Notes: generated by a model from the sequence alone, not told the origin. Shown: positions 30,964-38,695, numbered from the stretch's first letter. The stretch is 64,000 nt of DNA from an uncultured Trichococcus sp. (GCF_963667775.1 NZ_OY764015.1:310001-374000); one strand, 5' to 3'. A program made the numbers and translations.

Positions 30964-32709
30964 ATGAAAATAAAAAAAATCAGCCAAACAGTTTTACTCA
31001 TGGCATTGCTGAACCTTGGGGCCTGTGCTGCTCCTTCCGAAACGGCGAAACCGGAAGCGAGTCCTCAGGATAAAGGTATCACTTTAGAAGAGACGCAAAC
31101 GGACGAAGCGTCACAACTGGACTACTTTGCCTACGACGCAATGAAGGATGGTTTTACGAGTTCGCGCTCAGATGTACTGACGCCGACCTTCTATATCTAC
31201 GCGGGCCAAAAGACTGAGGAGGAAGCAGAAGAACTGTTGGCCGAAATCGGATTATTGTCGGATGTCCAGGAATGGGCAGGGCAAGTCTACGTAATCAATC
31301 CTCTGAATGAGGGTGGCTATCAAACGGAGGATGCGGAAGCCTTCATCAAATTGTTGGCGAAAGCGCCTGTGAAAAACGTCAAAGTGATCGCGTTGGATGA
31401 AGGTGCGACTTTCGCAAACAACTTCCTGACGCAGAAAAGCTATCCCATTGCAGGAATGATGCTTTACGGCGGCGAGGTTGCTGCGGACAGTGCCTCAGCG
31501 ACGCCGGTTCCTGTCTACCTAAGCAATGCCGGAGAGGCAATAACGGATTTCTACACTGCAGCCAATGAAGCCGAGGAACAGCTGACAGAGGACAATCTGA
31601 CCGTTTACCGAAATCAGGAAAATGAGCTTCAGCAAGTCGTCGTAAACGCGGAAGATGAGACCGTGCAGGAAGCCTATGCCAATGCATGGGAGCATGTCTT
31701 CTCGAAAAATTACCGGATGCATAACGAACTGACGGAGTTTTACATGGCTGACGTCAGCAAATACACCGAACCTTATCCGCTTATTACGGTTCCAAATTTT
31801 GAGGGCCTGGGCATCACATATAACCAGATGATCGCTGAACCCGTCAACGGGGAAGGCGCATATACCTGGTACGAATACATCCCCGAAGCAACAATGGAAC
31901 AGGATAATAACACGGTGCCGTTGATTGTGACGCTCCACGGATTTGCGAACGATCCGAGACTGCAGGGAGACACAAGCGGTTGGACCGAGTTGGCGGCTGA
32001 AGAAAATCTGATCGTTGTTTCTCCGGAATGGCAAGACAAAGAAGTGAATTTCGGTGGCATTGAAGGCTTGGGAGAAGAGGGCGTGTTGAATTTGATCGAG
32101 GATCTGAAAGTGAACTATCCACAAATCGATCCTTCGCGGATTTATCTGACAGGCTTGTCGGCTGGCGGCTCCAAAGCTACCTTGATGGGAGTCAAATATC
32201 CCGGCATTTTCGCGGCAGTCGCTGCCGTTTCGTCACCGGGTGTCGACAAACAGGAACTCACAGCAATAGCGGAAACCTATGCAGGTCCCGAAGTTCCGTA
32301 TCTCTATATCTGCGGTGATCACGATAATTTCCAGATGATTCCTGTGGACGGTTCCGGACAATTCGGCACACCGGGCATTTTCCAAAATGACCCGAATGTC
32401 GACATGTTCCCATTCATCCAGTCTTACCAAAAAAACAACCAGCTTGAAGTAGCTCCGCAGTACGATCTGTCGTTGAACGAATTCTACGGCGTGGCGTTGG
32501 ACAATCAGGAGTGGACGACCCTCGGTGAAAAGCAAATGCTTGTCGGGACAGCCTCAAATGCAAATGGCGTCGTCATGAAATTGGCGGCCGTAAAAGACCT
32601 AGCGCATTGGAACTACAAACCGGAAGCCGCATTCATCTGGGACTTCTTCAATGACTATCAGAGAAATACCGAGAACGGTTCACTGATCATCAACAGTTCG
32701 GAAGAATAA
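30964..32709 (+). CDS. Lipoprotein with C-terminal esterase/alpha-beta hydrolase domain
   Basis: The start at 30964 is set by GGAGG 8 nt upstream and yields a lipoprotein signal MKIKKISQTVLLMALLNLG-A-C with the acylated Cys21, followed by a Glu/Pro/Thr linker. Residues about 45-300 form a domain I do not recognise. The C-terminal part (from about 310) is an alpha/beta hydrolase of the polyhydroxybutyrate-depolymerase/feruloyl-esterase type: PLIVTLHGFAND, VVSPEWQ, and nucleophile Ser in IYLTGLSAGGSKATLMG, with YICGDHDNF likely carrying the acid. It would sit on the outer face of the membrane and could deacylate plant glycans before uptake by the neighbouring PTS. 582 aa. Confidence 0.85.
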   Translation: MKIKKISQTVLLMALLNLGACAAPSETAKPEASPQDKGITLEETQTDEASQLDYFAYDAMKDGFTSSRSDVLTPTFYIYAGQKTEEEAEELLAEIGLLSDVQEWAGQVYVINPLNEGGYQTEDAEAFIKLLAKAPVKNVKVIALDEGATFANNFLTQKSYPIAGMMLYGGEVAADSASATPVPVYLSNAGEAITDFYTAANEAEEQLTEDNLTVYRNQENELQQVVVNAEDETVQEAYANAWEHVFSKNYRMHNELTEFYMADVSKYTEPYPLITVPNFEGLGITYNQMIAEPVNGEGAYTWYEYIPEATMEQDNNTVPLIVTLHGFANDPRLQGDTSGWTELAAEENLIVVSPEWQDKEVNFGGIEGLGEEGVLNLIEDLKVNYPQIDPSRIYLTGLSAGGSKATLMGVKYPGIFAAVAAVSSPGVDKQELTAIAETYAGPEVPYLYICGDHDNFQMIPVDGSGQFGTPGIFQNDPNVDMFPFIQSYQKNNQLEVAPQYDLSLNEFYGVALDNQEWTTLGEKQMLVGTASNANGVVMKLAAVKDLAHWNYKPEAAFIWDFFNDYQRNTENGSLIINSSEE

Positions 32710-32756
32710 CCGGCTGAAGTAATAACATTTCTTATTTGAATAGAAAACCAAAGGGG

Positions 32757-32805
32757 AAACCCTTGAAGGAATTGGATTTATACCTTTTCTTTCAAGGGTT
32801 TTTCT
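32757..32805 (+). terminator. Terminator of the PTS-GH78-esterase operon
   Basis: AAACCCTTGAAG pairs with CTTTCAAGGGTTT around a 20-nt loop, followed by TTTTCT. Confidence 0.88.
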
Positions 32806-32855
32806 ATATTCGAATAACAGTTATCGATTATATTGCTGCTTAAGACACAAAATTC

Positions 32856-32884
32856 TGTATATATTTTGAAAATAAGGGTATAAT
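32856..32884 (+). promoter_or_regulatory. Promoter of the 66-aa gene
   Basis: Consensus TATAAT with TGTATA 17 bp upstream. The -10 overlaps a cre site by one base. Confidence 0.55.
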
Positions 32885-32897
32885 GAAAGCGTTACCT
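32884..32897 (+). promoter_or_regulatory. cre (CcpA) site
   Basis: TGAAAGCGTTACCT fits the refined consensus TGWAARCGYTWNCW at all 14 positions. It begins at the last base of the -10 box, a position that would give glucose repression. Confidence 0.65.
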
Positions 32898-32965
32898 GAG
32901 TGATGCAGGAGAAACATTTCTACATCCGATCGTTCAGGCTGACAACGACATAGGAGGCGGTTGCG

Positions 32966-33166
32966 ATGACAATGAAGAAATTCCAAGTGGAGCTACCCGA
33001 AGATATGCTGGAAAAAATGAGAAAAGGGTATGCCGCAAAAAGAAAGCAGGGCGGCTACGAAGTGAAAAATATCAGCGATGAAGAACTTGCTGAATATTTC
33101 ATGAGCATGGGCTTAAATTATGTCGACAGAAAAATATCCGAAATTCTTGATAAAGAAAAAAAATAA
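32966..33166 (+). CDS. Small protein of unknown function, 66 aa
   Basis: An ATG 8 nt after AGGAGG opens a 66-codon frame that I do not recognise. The product is charged, rich in Lys and Glu and predicted mostly helical (FQVELPEDMLEKMRKGYAAKRK, then SDEELAEYFMSMGLNYVDRKISEIL), with no signal or membrane segment. The opening FQVELPED resembles the start of small antitoxin-like or DNA-binding proteins, but no partner toxin gene is adjacent. It has its own promoter with a cre site and a terminator, so it is a stand-alone gene that is probably catabolite-controlled. Confidence 0.7.
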   Translation: MTMKKFQVELPEDMLEKMRKGYAAKRKQGGYEVKNISDEELAEYFMSMGLNYVDRKISEILDKEKK

Positions 33167-33172
33167 TGAAGG

Positions 33173-33208
33173 TGAGAGGCGATCCAGCAAAGATTGCTTC
33201 TCTTTTTA
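33173..33208 (+). terminator. Terminator after the 66-aa gene
   Basis: GAGAGGC pairs imperfectly with GCTTCTC, followed by a T-rich TTTTTATTT. Confidence 0.6.
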
Positions 33209-33267
33209 TTTGATAGAATGGAAAATTGTAAAATGAAATGCATAAGGAAATAAACAAAAAAAATCAT

Positions 33268-33320
33268 GTAGATACGATATACTTGTTAGCAACCAAACCA
33301 AAAGTATAAGGGGTATCTAC
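33268..33320 (+). promoter_or_regulatory. Inverted repeat covering the transposase ribosome binding site
   Basis: GTAGATAC-GATATACTT pairs with AAGTATAAGGGGTATCTAC, the right arm containing the AAGGGG ribosome binding site and ending at the base before the ATG. If transcribed from outside the element, this hairpin would hide the site, a known way insertion sequences limit transposase made from read-through transcripts. Confidence 0.6.
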
Positions 33321-34408
33321 ATGACCAAAAATAATTGTATCACAGAAAAGCGCACCTTCAAACAACTTACTGACATCCAACGCGGAATGCTGGAACAGAT
33401 GGCGAAAAGCGGCACCTATAAACAAGCTGAAATGGCGCGAGAATTAGGGGTCAGCCAACCCACTGTTTCTCGTGAGTTGAAACGCGGTAGAACGCGCCAG
33501 CTTGACTATAAGCGCAATTATTACGAGCAGTATATTGCCGCCTCAGGCGCACGGATTTATAAAGAAAATCGTGAGAACTCGCATGCGCGGGATCATAATA
33601 AATATTCTGCGGCTTTCCTTGCTGCCTTACCTGAAAATCTAGCACCCAAGAAGGGGTTGCGGATTCATAGTGTGGATACTTTTGTACACTCTTATAGAAA
33701 GTTGCACCCTGACGAACGCGTACCATGCACGAAGACCGTTTACGCTTTGATAAATGCTGCCGTACTTCCAATCCGTAATATCGATTTGCCTATGAAGACT
33801 AGGATGCGGCCACGAAAAACAACCGTTTCTGAACCTAAAGGTCATAACGCTAAACACTTGGGACGCAGTATCGAAGAACGCTCTCCAGAAGTACTCTCGA
33901 GGGAAGAATTTGGGCATTGGGAAGTTGATTTAGTATTAGGTAAGAAAACAAAAAATGAGCCTGTCATCATCACTATGGTTGAACGGAAAACACGCTACTG
34001 CCTCACTAAGAAAGTTTGGGGAAAAGGCGCAGCGCTGGTTCAAAAAGGCGTGCTTGACTTGATGAAAAAACAGGGGCTAGAACAGTTCAAGTCACTCACA
34101 ACTGATAACGGCTCTGAGTTTTCAAGTCTGTCTCTTATCGAAAGCATCGCTGAAGACGTTCAGGTTTTTTTTACTCATGCGTATGCTTCTTGGGAGAAAG
34201 GAACGAACGAAAGGCATAACCGCATGCTCCGAGAATTTATCCCAAAGGGAGTCACTCTGCGTCCATTGTCCTATTCGTATTTACTGGAAGTAACCGATAC
34301 GATCAACCACAGACCAAGAAAAATAATGGGCTATACAACACCTGCAGAACGCCTTCAGGAAGAACTGGCCGATTTACAAGCAGCTTAAGGTGTTTTGTTG
34401 GTTCTATA
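33285..34408 (+). mobile_element. IS30 family insertion sequence (ends approximate)
   Basis: One transposase gene with candidate terminal inverted repeats: left TTAGCAACCAAACCAAAA, right (inverse complement) TATAGAACCAACAAAACA, which share TAG-AACCAA-C-AAA. I could not confirm a target duplication. The element lies between the 66-aa gene and a cold-shock gene and interrupts no recognisable gene. Confidence 0.6.
33321..34388 (+). CDS. IS30 family transposase
   Basis: The N-terminal HTH (FKQLTDIQRGMLEQMAKSG, YKQAEMARELGVSQPTVSRELKRG) is typical of IS30, and the catalytic DDE domain follows: GHWEVDLVLGKK (first Asp), LTTDNGSEFSSL (second Asp) and YASWEKGTNERHNRMLREFIPKG (Glu). 355 aa, a full-length intact frame, so the element may be active. 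Base composition is similar to that of the surroundings. Confidence 0.97.
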   Translation: MTKNNCITEKRTFKQLTDIQRGMLEQMAKSGTYKQAEMARELGVSQPTVSRELKRGRTRQLDYKRNYYEQYIAASGARIYKENRENSHARDHNKYSAAFLAALPENLAPKKGLRIHSVDTFVHSYRKLHPDERVPCTKTVYALINAAVLPIRNIDLPMKTRMRPRKTTVSEPKGHNAKHLGRSIEERSPEVLSREEFGHWEVDLVLGKKTKNEPVIITMVERKTRYCLTKKVWGKGAALVQKGVLDLMKKQGLEQFKSLTTDNGSEFSSLSLIESIAEDVQVFFTHAYASWEKGTNERHNRMLREFIPKGVTLRPLSYSYLLEVTDTINHRPRKIMGYTTPAERLQEELADLQAA

Positions 34409-34505
34409 GGATAAGAGAATAGATTAGCTGAGTCAAGAGCCGCTTTGCTCCTTCTCTTGACTCAGCTAACCTATCCTCTTGGGTCAGAACCACCAACAAC
34501 TCACC
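34389..34505. repeat. 117-bp imperfect palindrome next to the IS30 transposase
   Basis: The core TTAGCTGAGTCAAGAG / CTCTTGACTCAGCTAA is a perfect 16-bp stem with a 14-nt loop. The pairing extends outward imperfectly to GGTG...TTGTTGGTTCT on the left and AGAACCACCAACAAC...CACC on the right. No T-run follows. The left arm contains the candidate right end of the IS, so the right arm looks like a second, inverted IS end. The remaining bases to the csp promoter hold nothing I recognise. Confidence 0.75.
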
Positions 34506-34672
34506 TGAAAAATGGTAAGGGATGAAACACTCCCTGCCGTCAATGGCTTCAAAGCATTGGTAATACTGGATTATTGAGTAATTCGCTGTCTATAAAGGTT
34601 TTTAAAATTTTTTATGCATTTGATATTGCAATTAAGCTATTTGATAGAATTCATAAGAAAATAAGATAGGGC

Positions 34673-34701
34673 TTGCACAACCCGAAAATCCATGGTACAA
34701 T
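34673..34701 (+). promoter_or_regulatory. Promoter of the first cold-shock gene
   Basis: TTGCAC and TACAAT with a 17-bp spacer, 112 bp before the start codon, leaving a long leader. Confidence 0.8.
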
Positions 34702-34812
34702 GACTTTAACATTTTGTGAAGCGCAGAAAAGAATTGTTTCAAAACATTCCGATTCGTAACGTTAGCAACAATGTATCATAAAGTGCAAAACGCACGAGGA
34801 GGATTTTCAATT
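34702..34812 (+). promoter_or_regulatory. Long cold-shock 5' leader, copy 1
   Basis: The leader shares blocks with the leader of the second copy: TTTAACATTTTGT near the 5' end, ATTCCGAT, GTAGCAACAATGTAT-type sequence and the identical CACGAGGAGGATTTTCAATT before the ATG. Conserved long leaders of csp mRNAs control stability and translation at low temperature; a structural switch is inferred. Confidence 0.6.
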
Positions 34813-35013
34813 ATGGAACAAGGTACAGTAAAATGGTTTAACGCAGAAAAAGGTTTTGGTTTCATCGAACGCGAAAACGGAGACGATGTATTCGTACATT
34901 TCTCAGCTATCCAATCTGAAGGTTTCAAATCTTTAGAAGAAGGCCAAGCAGTAACTTTCAGCGTAGAAGAAGGTAACCGTGGACCTCAAGCAACTAACGT
35001 TGTTAAAGCTTAA
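34813..35013 (+). CDS. Cold-shock protein (CspA family), copy 1
   Basis: A 66-aa single cold-shock domain with RNP1 KGFGFIER and RNP2 DVFVHFSAI, which binds single-stranded RNA/DNA as an RNA chaperone. The ATG at 34813 follows AGGAGG by 9 nt and gives the standard [14 protein letters not shown] start. The second copy, 1.7 kb downstream, differs at only four or five residues (for example E13D, N20S and the end VVKA/VNKA). The gene is flanked by its own promoter and terminator. Confidence 0.97.
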   Translation: MEQGTVKWFNAEKGFGFIERENGDDVFVHFSAIQSEGFKSLEEGQAVTFSVEEGNRGPQATNVVKA

Positions 35014-35030
35014 TTCAAATTAAACTTTTA

Positions 35031-35062
35031 GGAACCTGATCTTTGGATCAGGTTCTTTTTTT
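35031..35062 (+). terminator. Terminator of cold-shock gene 1
   Basis: GAACCTGATC pairs perfectly with GATCAGGTTC around TTTG and is followed by seven T. Confidence 0.95.
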
Positions 35063-35101
35063 GTTCGGATAAAAAATGTAATCGAGGAGCGTGTTTTAGG
35101 T

Positions 35102-36316
35102 TTGGCAAAAGAAACATTTTATTCCAGATTGGACAAACAAGAGAGGTATATCTTGTTTTGTTGCTTCTTTGTGTTTGCAGTGAATGGGTTGTACGGAATG
35201 ATTTTAGGATCACTGCTGCCGTTGATAAGCGATGAGTATGGCCTAAGCAATACCGTAAGCGGAACATTGTTGTCCGCCCATTCACTTGGGAACCTCACTG
35301 CAGGCTTCCTGGCGGGCATCCTTCCTGTCTACCTGGGCAGAAAAAAAGCCATCATCTTTCTTTGCAGTTTCGTCGTGATGGGATTTGCCATCATGATAAT
35401 CACCGGGAACCCTGTCTTGCTGATTTTGGGCTTCCTGTTTACCGGCATCAGCCGAGGGAGCATTTCCAATTTCAACAACAGTGTAGTCAATGAGGTGTCG
35501 GACAGCAGCCCGGCTGCGTTAAGTTTCCTGCACAGCATCTTTGCCGTAGGAGCATTGAGCGCGCCTTTCTTGGTCATTTTTTCTACCCGATTATTTGGGG
35601 TATCGGGCTGGAAGGTCGCTGCGGGCGTTATTATTGCCTTGGCCCTCGTGTCCATGGTCCTTTTTTCGAGAATGAAACTCAGCGATAGCACGGAGAAAAA
35701 CAAGAACGCGACTTCCTATACTTTTCTGAAACTAAAAAGCTTTTGGGTCGGGGCAGGCATCCTCTTCTTCTATCTGTGTGCAGAGGCGTGCATCAATGGT
35801 TGGATGGTCAAATACTTTGTTGATTCAAATCTGATGACGACGGAATACGCGCAAGTCCTCGCTTCGCTCCTTTGGGTGGCGATGCTCGCTGGAAGACTGA
35901 TTACAGCCTTCTACGGTGATTTCTTCAAAAAGGGGACGCTGTTGTTGCTGACCTGTTCCGGTACGGCTAGTTTCTATTTGTTGCTGTTGTCCACAAGCAA
36001 TGTCCGACTGATTACCTTTGCGATTTTTGGTGTAGGTTTCTCGATGGCAGGTATCTATCCGACAATCATCGCTGCCGTAGGGAAAACCTTGCAGACTTAT
36101 CCGATGGCTCTAGGCACTTTGTTGGTCATTGGTGGCCTAGGCGCTATCATCATGCCGATGGTCACAGGGGCTTTGTCGGATGCATTCGGTATTTTTGCCG
36201 GCATGAGCGCCGTCATCGTTGCGATTGTCTTTTTGCTGGGCTTTGCCGGTAACTACATCATAGAAGAGAGACGATCGGAAAAAAAGATCGAGGAAGGCGT
36301 TGAACGTTTAATTTAA
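35102..36316 (+). CDS. MFS transporter
   Basis: About twelve hydrophobic helices in 404 aa, with the MFS loop 2-3 signature as GILPVYLGRKKAI and a NSVVNEVSDSS loop. The N-terminus before helix 1 is short and charged. Start codon TTG at 35102 has a GAGGAG about 14 nt upstream, longer than usual, so the exact start is uncertain. Substrate unknown. The gene sits between the duplicated cold-shock genes with no clear promoter of its own, so it may depend on read-through from copy 1. Confidence 0.88.
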   Translation: MAKETFYSRLDKQERYILFCCFFVFAVNGLYGMILGSLLPLISDEYGLSNTVSGTLLSAHSLGNLTAGFLAGILPVYLGRKKAIIFLCSFVVMGFAIMIITGNPVLLILGFLFTGISRGSISNFNNSVVNEVSDSSPAALSFLHSIFAVGALSAPFLVIFSTRLFGVSGWKVAAGVIIALALVSMVLFSRMKLSDSTEKNKNATSYTFLKLKSFWVGAGILFFYLCAEACINGWMVKYFVDSNLMTTEYAQVLASLLWVAMLAGRLITAFYGDFFKKGTLLLLTCSGTASFYLLLLSTSNVRLITFAIFGVGFSMAGIYPTIIAAVGKTLQTYPMALGTLLVIGGLGAIIMPMVTGALSDAFGIFAGMSAVIVAIVFLLGFAGNYIIEERRSEKKIEEGVERLI

Positions 36317-36410
36317 GCCGAATCGCCGTGAAATCAACGCAATCAAGCATATAGGCTGGTGGTTTTCTTTCGTAAAGCAATCGCATTTGCGATTTAATGT
36401 CCAAATTGAT

Positions 36411-36439
36411 TTGCATTATTGAATAAAGCATGATACAAT
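36411..36439 (+). promoter_or_regulatory. Promoter of the second cold-shock gene
   Basis: TTGCAT and TACAAT with a 17-bp spacer; same layout as for copy 1. Confidence 0.8.
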
Positions 36440-36552
36440 GAATTTAACATTTTGTTGGGTTAGAGAAACGAATTGCATTACGAAAATTCCGATCCGTAGC
36501 GTTAGCAACAATGTATGATATATGTGCAATAGCACGAGGAGGATTTTCAATT
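36440..36552 (+). promoter_or_regulatory. Long cold-shock 5' leader, copy 2
   Basis: 113 nt with the same ordered blocks as copy 1 but diverged between them, consistent with a conserved RNA structure rather than a very recent duplication of the whole segment. Confidence 0.6.
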
Positions 36553-36753
36553 ATGGAACAAGGTACAGTAAAATGGTTTAACGCAGACAAAGGTTTTGGC
36601 TTCATCGAACGCGAAAGCGGAGACGATGTATTCGTACATTTCTCAGCTATCCAATCTGAAGGTTTCAAATCTTTAGAAGAAGGCCAAGCAGTAACTTTCA
36701 GCGTAGAAGAAGGTAACCGTGGACCTCAAGCAACAAACGTAAACAAAGCTTAA
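36553..36753 (+). CDS. Cold-shock protein (CspA family), copy 2
   Basis: 66 aa, nearly identical to copy 1, with the same RNP motifs KGFGFIER and DVFVHFSAI and the same AGGAGG ribosome binding site. Nucleotide identity to copy 1 is very high through the coding region and drops in the leader, which suggests gene conversion or strong constraint on the coding part. Confidence 0.97.
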   Translation: MEQGTVKWFNADKGFGFIERESGDDVFVHFSAIQSEGFKSLEEGQAVTFSVEEGNRGPQATNVNKA

Positions 36754-36771
36754 TTCAAAATTAAACTTATA

Positions 36772-36803
36772 GGAACCTGGTCTTCGGATCAGGTTCTTTT
36801 TTT
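36772..36803 (+). terminator. Terminator of cold-shock gene 2
   Basis: GAACCTGGTC pairs with GATCAGGTTC (one G-U) and is followed by seven T; matches the terminator of copy 1. Confidence 0.95.
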
Positions 36804-36850
36804 CGGCATCAAATGCAAGCTAGGTCGGAAAAAATCTTCGGGCAGTCGCT

Positions 36851-36980
36851 GCTCCGGTTGGGGAGCTTTCGCCGGAGTAAAAATAAAAATCGCGCAACTT
36901 TTCTCCGGTTAAGCTGCGTTGAGCGGAGATCCGCACTCATTCAATCGAATGTCCTCCGGTGAAAGACTTCTTCGCCGAAG
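36851..36980 (+). repeat. Palindrome array, 3 units, ~50-bp period
   Basis: Units start near 36851, 36901 and 36953. They run GCTCCGGTTGGGG ... TTCGCCGGAG, TTCTCCGGTTAAG ... GAGCGGAGA and CCTCCGGTGAAAG ... TTCGCCGAAG. Spacers are AT-rich and unrelated. Lies between convergent csp and the SAP-domain gene. Confidence 0.8.
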
Positions 36981-36989
36981 AAACGCAAA

Positions 36990-37052
36990 AAAAAATAAAA
37001 AATAAACAAGCCTCAGGAACCCGAAGCAAGATTGGGTACCAGGGGCTTGTTT
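36990..37052 (-). terminator. Terminator of the OCD operon (minus strand)
   Basis: AAACAAGCC pairs with GGCTTGTTT, with inner GGAACCC/GGGTACC pairing; the plus-strand A-run becomes the T-run for minus-strand transcription. Confidence 0.85.
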
Positions 37053-37060
37053 GAGTTGTA

Positions 37061-37663
37061 TCAATATTTCTTCTTCGGATGGCGGTCGACGATTTCTGGA
37101 TATTTTGCCAGGATCGCTTCGCCAGCCGGAGTGATGCGGTAGCCCCTCAGTGCGAATTGGGAGGCGAGCTGATCTTCGCTTAATTCCTGTTTAGCGAGCT
37201 TCATCAATTCCGGCTTCTTCATCTTGGAATATCCGGTTACTTCGTAGTGTTTCAGGATGGCTTTCAGGCTGGCTGCGTTCAGGTGGTCCAGCGAATCTGT
37301 AGCCGACAGTTCCACCGCATAGCCTTTTTCGATCGCTTCATCCAGTGCTTGACGGCCATTGATGCCGTAATTGTATTCGAAATATTTCGGATAGACGCTA
37401 TCGTTCGTGAACGTACCGAAATGGATGCGCCACAACAGGATCAGGTGACCCGGCAGGATATCTTCCTCAAAACGGATCATGTTGCGTTTGGATACGAGCT
37501 GTTCTGACCCGATCCTAACAGCGTTCAGCCAGTCCGCTTTATCGCGTTTTTCGGAAATGTAGGGCACTTCCGCATAATCCTGATAAAGTGCGAAAATGTC
37601 CTGCACCGCTGGATCCTGCAAGTTCAAGTGGCTGTTTTGCTTATCGACATTCTTGGCGTTCAT
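37061..37663 (-). CDS. Protein of unknown function with C-terminal SAP-like motif
   Basis: 200 aa starting at an ATG 6 nt after GGAGG. I recognise no catalytic domain. The C-terminal part LNAASLKAILKHYEVTGYSKMKKPELMKLAKQEL resembles a SAP-type helix-extended loop-helix, normally a nucleic-acid-binding element, followed by a winged-helix-like RGYRITPAGEAILAKYP. The middle holds the hydrophobic ILPGHLILLWRIHFGTF. It is downstream of and co-oriented with the cyclodeaminase-like gene, 27 bp away, so they form an operon, though no functional link is evident. Confidence 0.75.
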   Translation of the reverse strand: MNAKNVDKQNSHLNLQDPAVQDIFALYQDYAEVPYISEKRDKADWLNAVRIGSEQLVSKRNMIRFEEDILPGHLILLWRIHFGTFTNDSVYPKYFEYNYGINGRQALDEAIEKGYAVELSATDSLDHLNAASLKAILKHYEVTGYSKMKKPELMKLAKQELSEDQLASQFALRGYRITPAGEAILAKYPEIVDRHPKKKY

Positions 37664-37690
37664 AGAAATCCTCCTGTCCATTTCTGATAG

Positions 37691-38695
37691 CTAAGCTTCA
37701 AAATCAAAGGCGTAGCCCATTCCTTTTTCGAGAGCCCTTCGGTAAACTTCACCAGCGATTGCGACGTCCATAGCGCCCGTACCGATCGGAATGCAGATGG
37801 TGATGTCCTGCGAAAGGTCGCCGGCATCTTTCTTGCCGATCGCCAATTCGCCCAGAGTCGCAAAGACATCTTTTTCGGATAATTGCCCTTCGCTCGTCAG
37901 TTTTTTTAAAGCACCGCGATGGAGAGCTTGCTCCACATGGTCAACGATGATCTTGTCGGCTTTCAGGATGAGTGCATCCTCGATTTCCTGGAACGACCCC
38001 AATGGGAAGATAATAGTGCCTTTTTTGATCCATTCCGCTTTGATGAGGGGAGTCTGGGCTGGCGTAACAGTGATGAGGACCTCGGCCTGGCTGGCTTCCT
38101 GGGGATCCTCGACGATGCGGATGGTGCCTTTGACGCTGTCCTGCATTTTTTCAGCAAATGCTTCCGCCGTGCTGTGTCTGTGGTTCCAGACAATCAATTC
38201 GGTGATATCGAACAGGTCTGCAATTGCCCGGATATTGGTGCTGGCTTGCATTCCTACTCCGTAAATCCCAATTGTAACAGTCGGCTTTTTGATTAAATAC
38301 CGTAATGCGTTTGCGGTCTGGGCCCCGGTGCGCATATTGGTGATATAAGCGCCTTCTAGAGCAGCCGTGAAAGTGCCCAGATGCGGATTGATCAGCAAAA
38401 TCATCCCTGTGATATAAGGCAGGCCGGCAGCTTTGCGCTCACCCAAAAATCCCCCGACCCATTTCAGGCCGGCGATGTCCTGCGAACCGATGTAGGCCGG
38501 CATTGCGTTCATGAACCCTTCGTACGGCGGGTAACCGCCAGTTTCACCCAGATCCAGTGTCAATTTTGTCGGGTTGATGACTGTACCATCACCGAGCCCC
38601 TGAAAGGTCTGATGCACGAGATTGTTGAAATCCGCAATATCCAATAATTCCTTGATGGTGCTTTGGTTGATCAGAAGCGTACTGCGTTCTTCCAT
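37691..38695 (-). CDS. Ornithine cyclodeaminase / mu-crystallin family dehydrogenase
   Basis: A 334-aa NAD(P)-dependent enzyme of the OCD family, which includes ornithine cyclodeaminase, alanine dehydrogenase and ketimine reductases. Substrate-binding KWVGGF and GLPYITGMILLINPHLGTFTAALEGAYITNMRTGAQTA (split over the N-terminal domain), then the Rossmann stretch TIGIYGVGMQASTNIRAI (about residues 137-154), and LPLGSFQEIE later. I chose ATG 38695, 7 nt after GGAG, over an ATG 6 bp upstream that abuts it. First gene of a two-gene operon. Exact substrate cannot be assigned. Confidence 0.88.
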   Translation of the reverse strand: MEERSTLLINQSTIKELLDIADFNNLVHQTFQGLGDGTVINPTKLTLDLGETGGYPPYEGFMNAMPAYIGSQDIAGLKWVGGFLGERKAAGLPYITGMILLINPHLGTFTAALEGAYITNMRTGAQTANALRYLIKKPTVTIGIYGVGMQASTNIRAIADLFDITELIVWNHRHSTAEAFAEKMQDSVKGTIRIVEDPQEASQAEVLITVTPAQTPLIKAEWIKKGTIIFPLGSFQEIEDALILKADKIIVDHVEQALHRGALKKLTSEGQLSEKDVFATLGELAIGKKDAGDLSQDITICIPIGTGAMDVAIAGEVYRRALEKGMGYAFDFEA

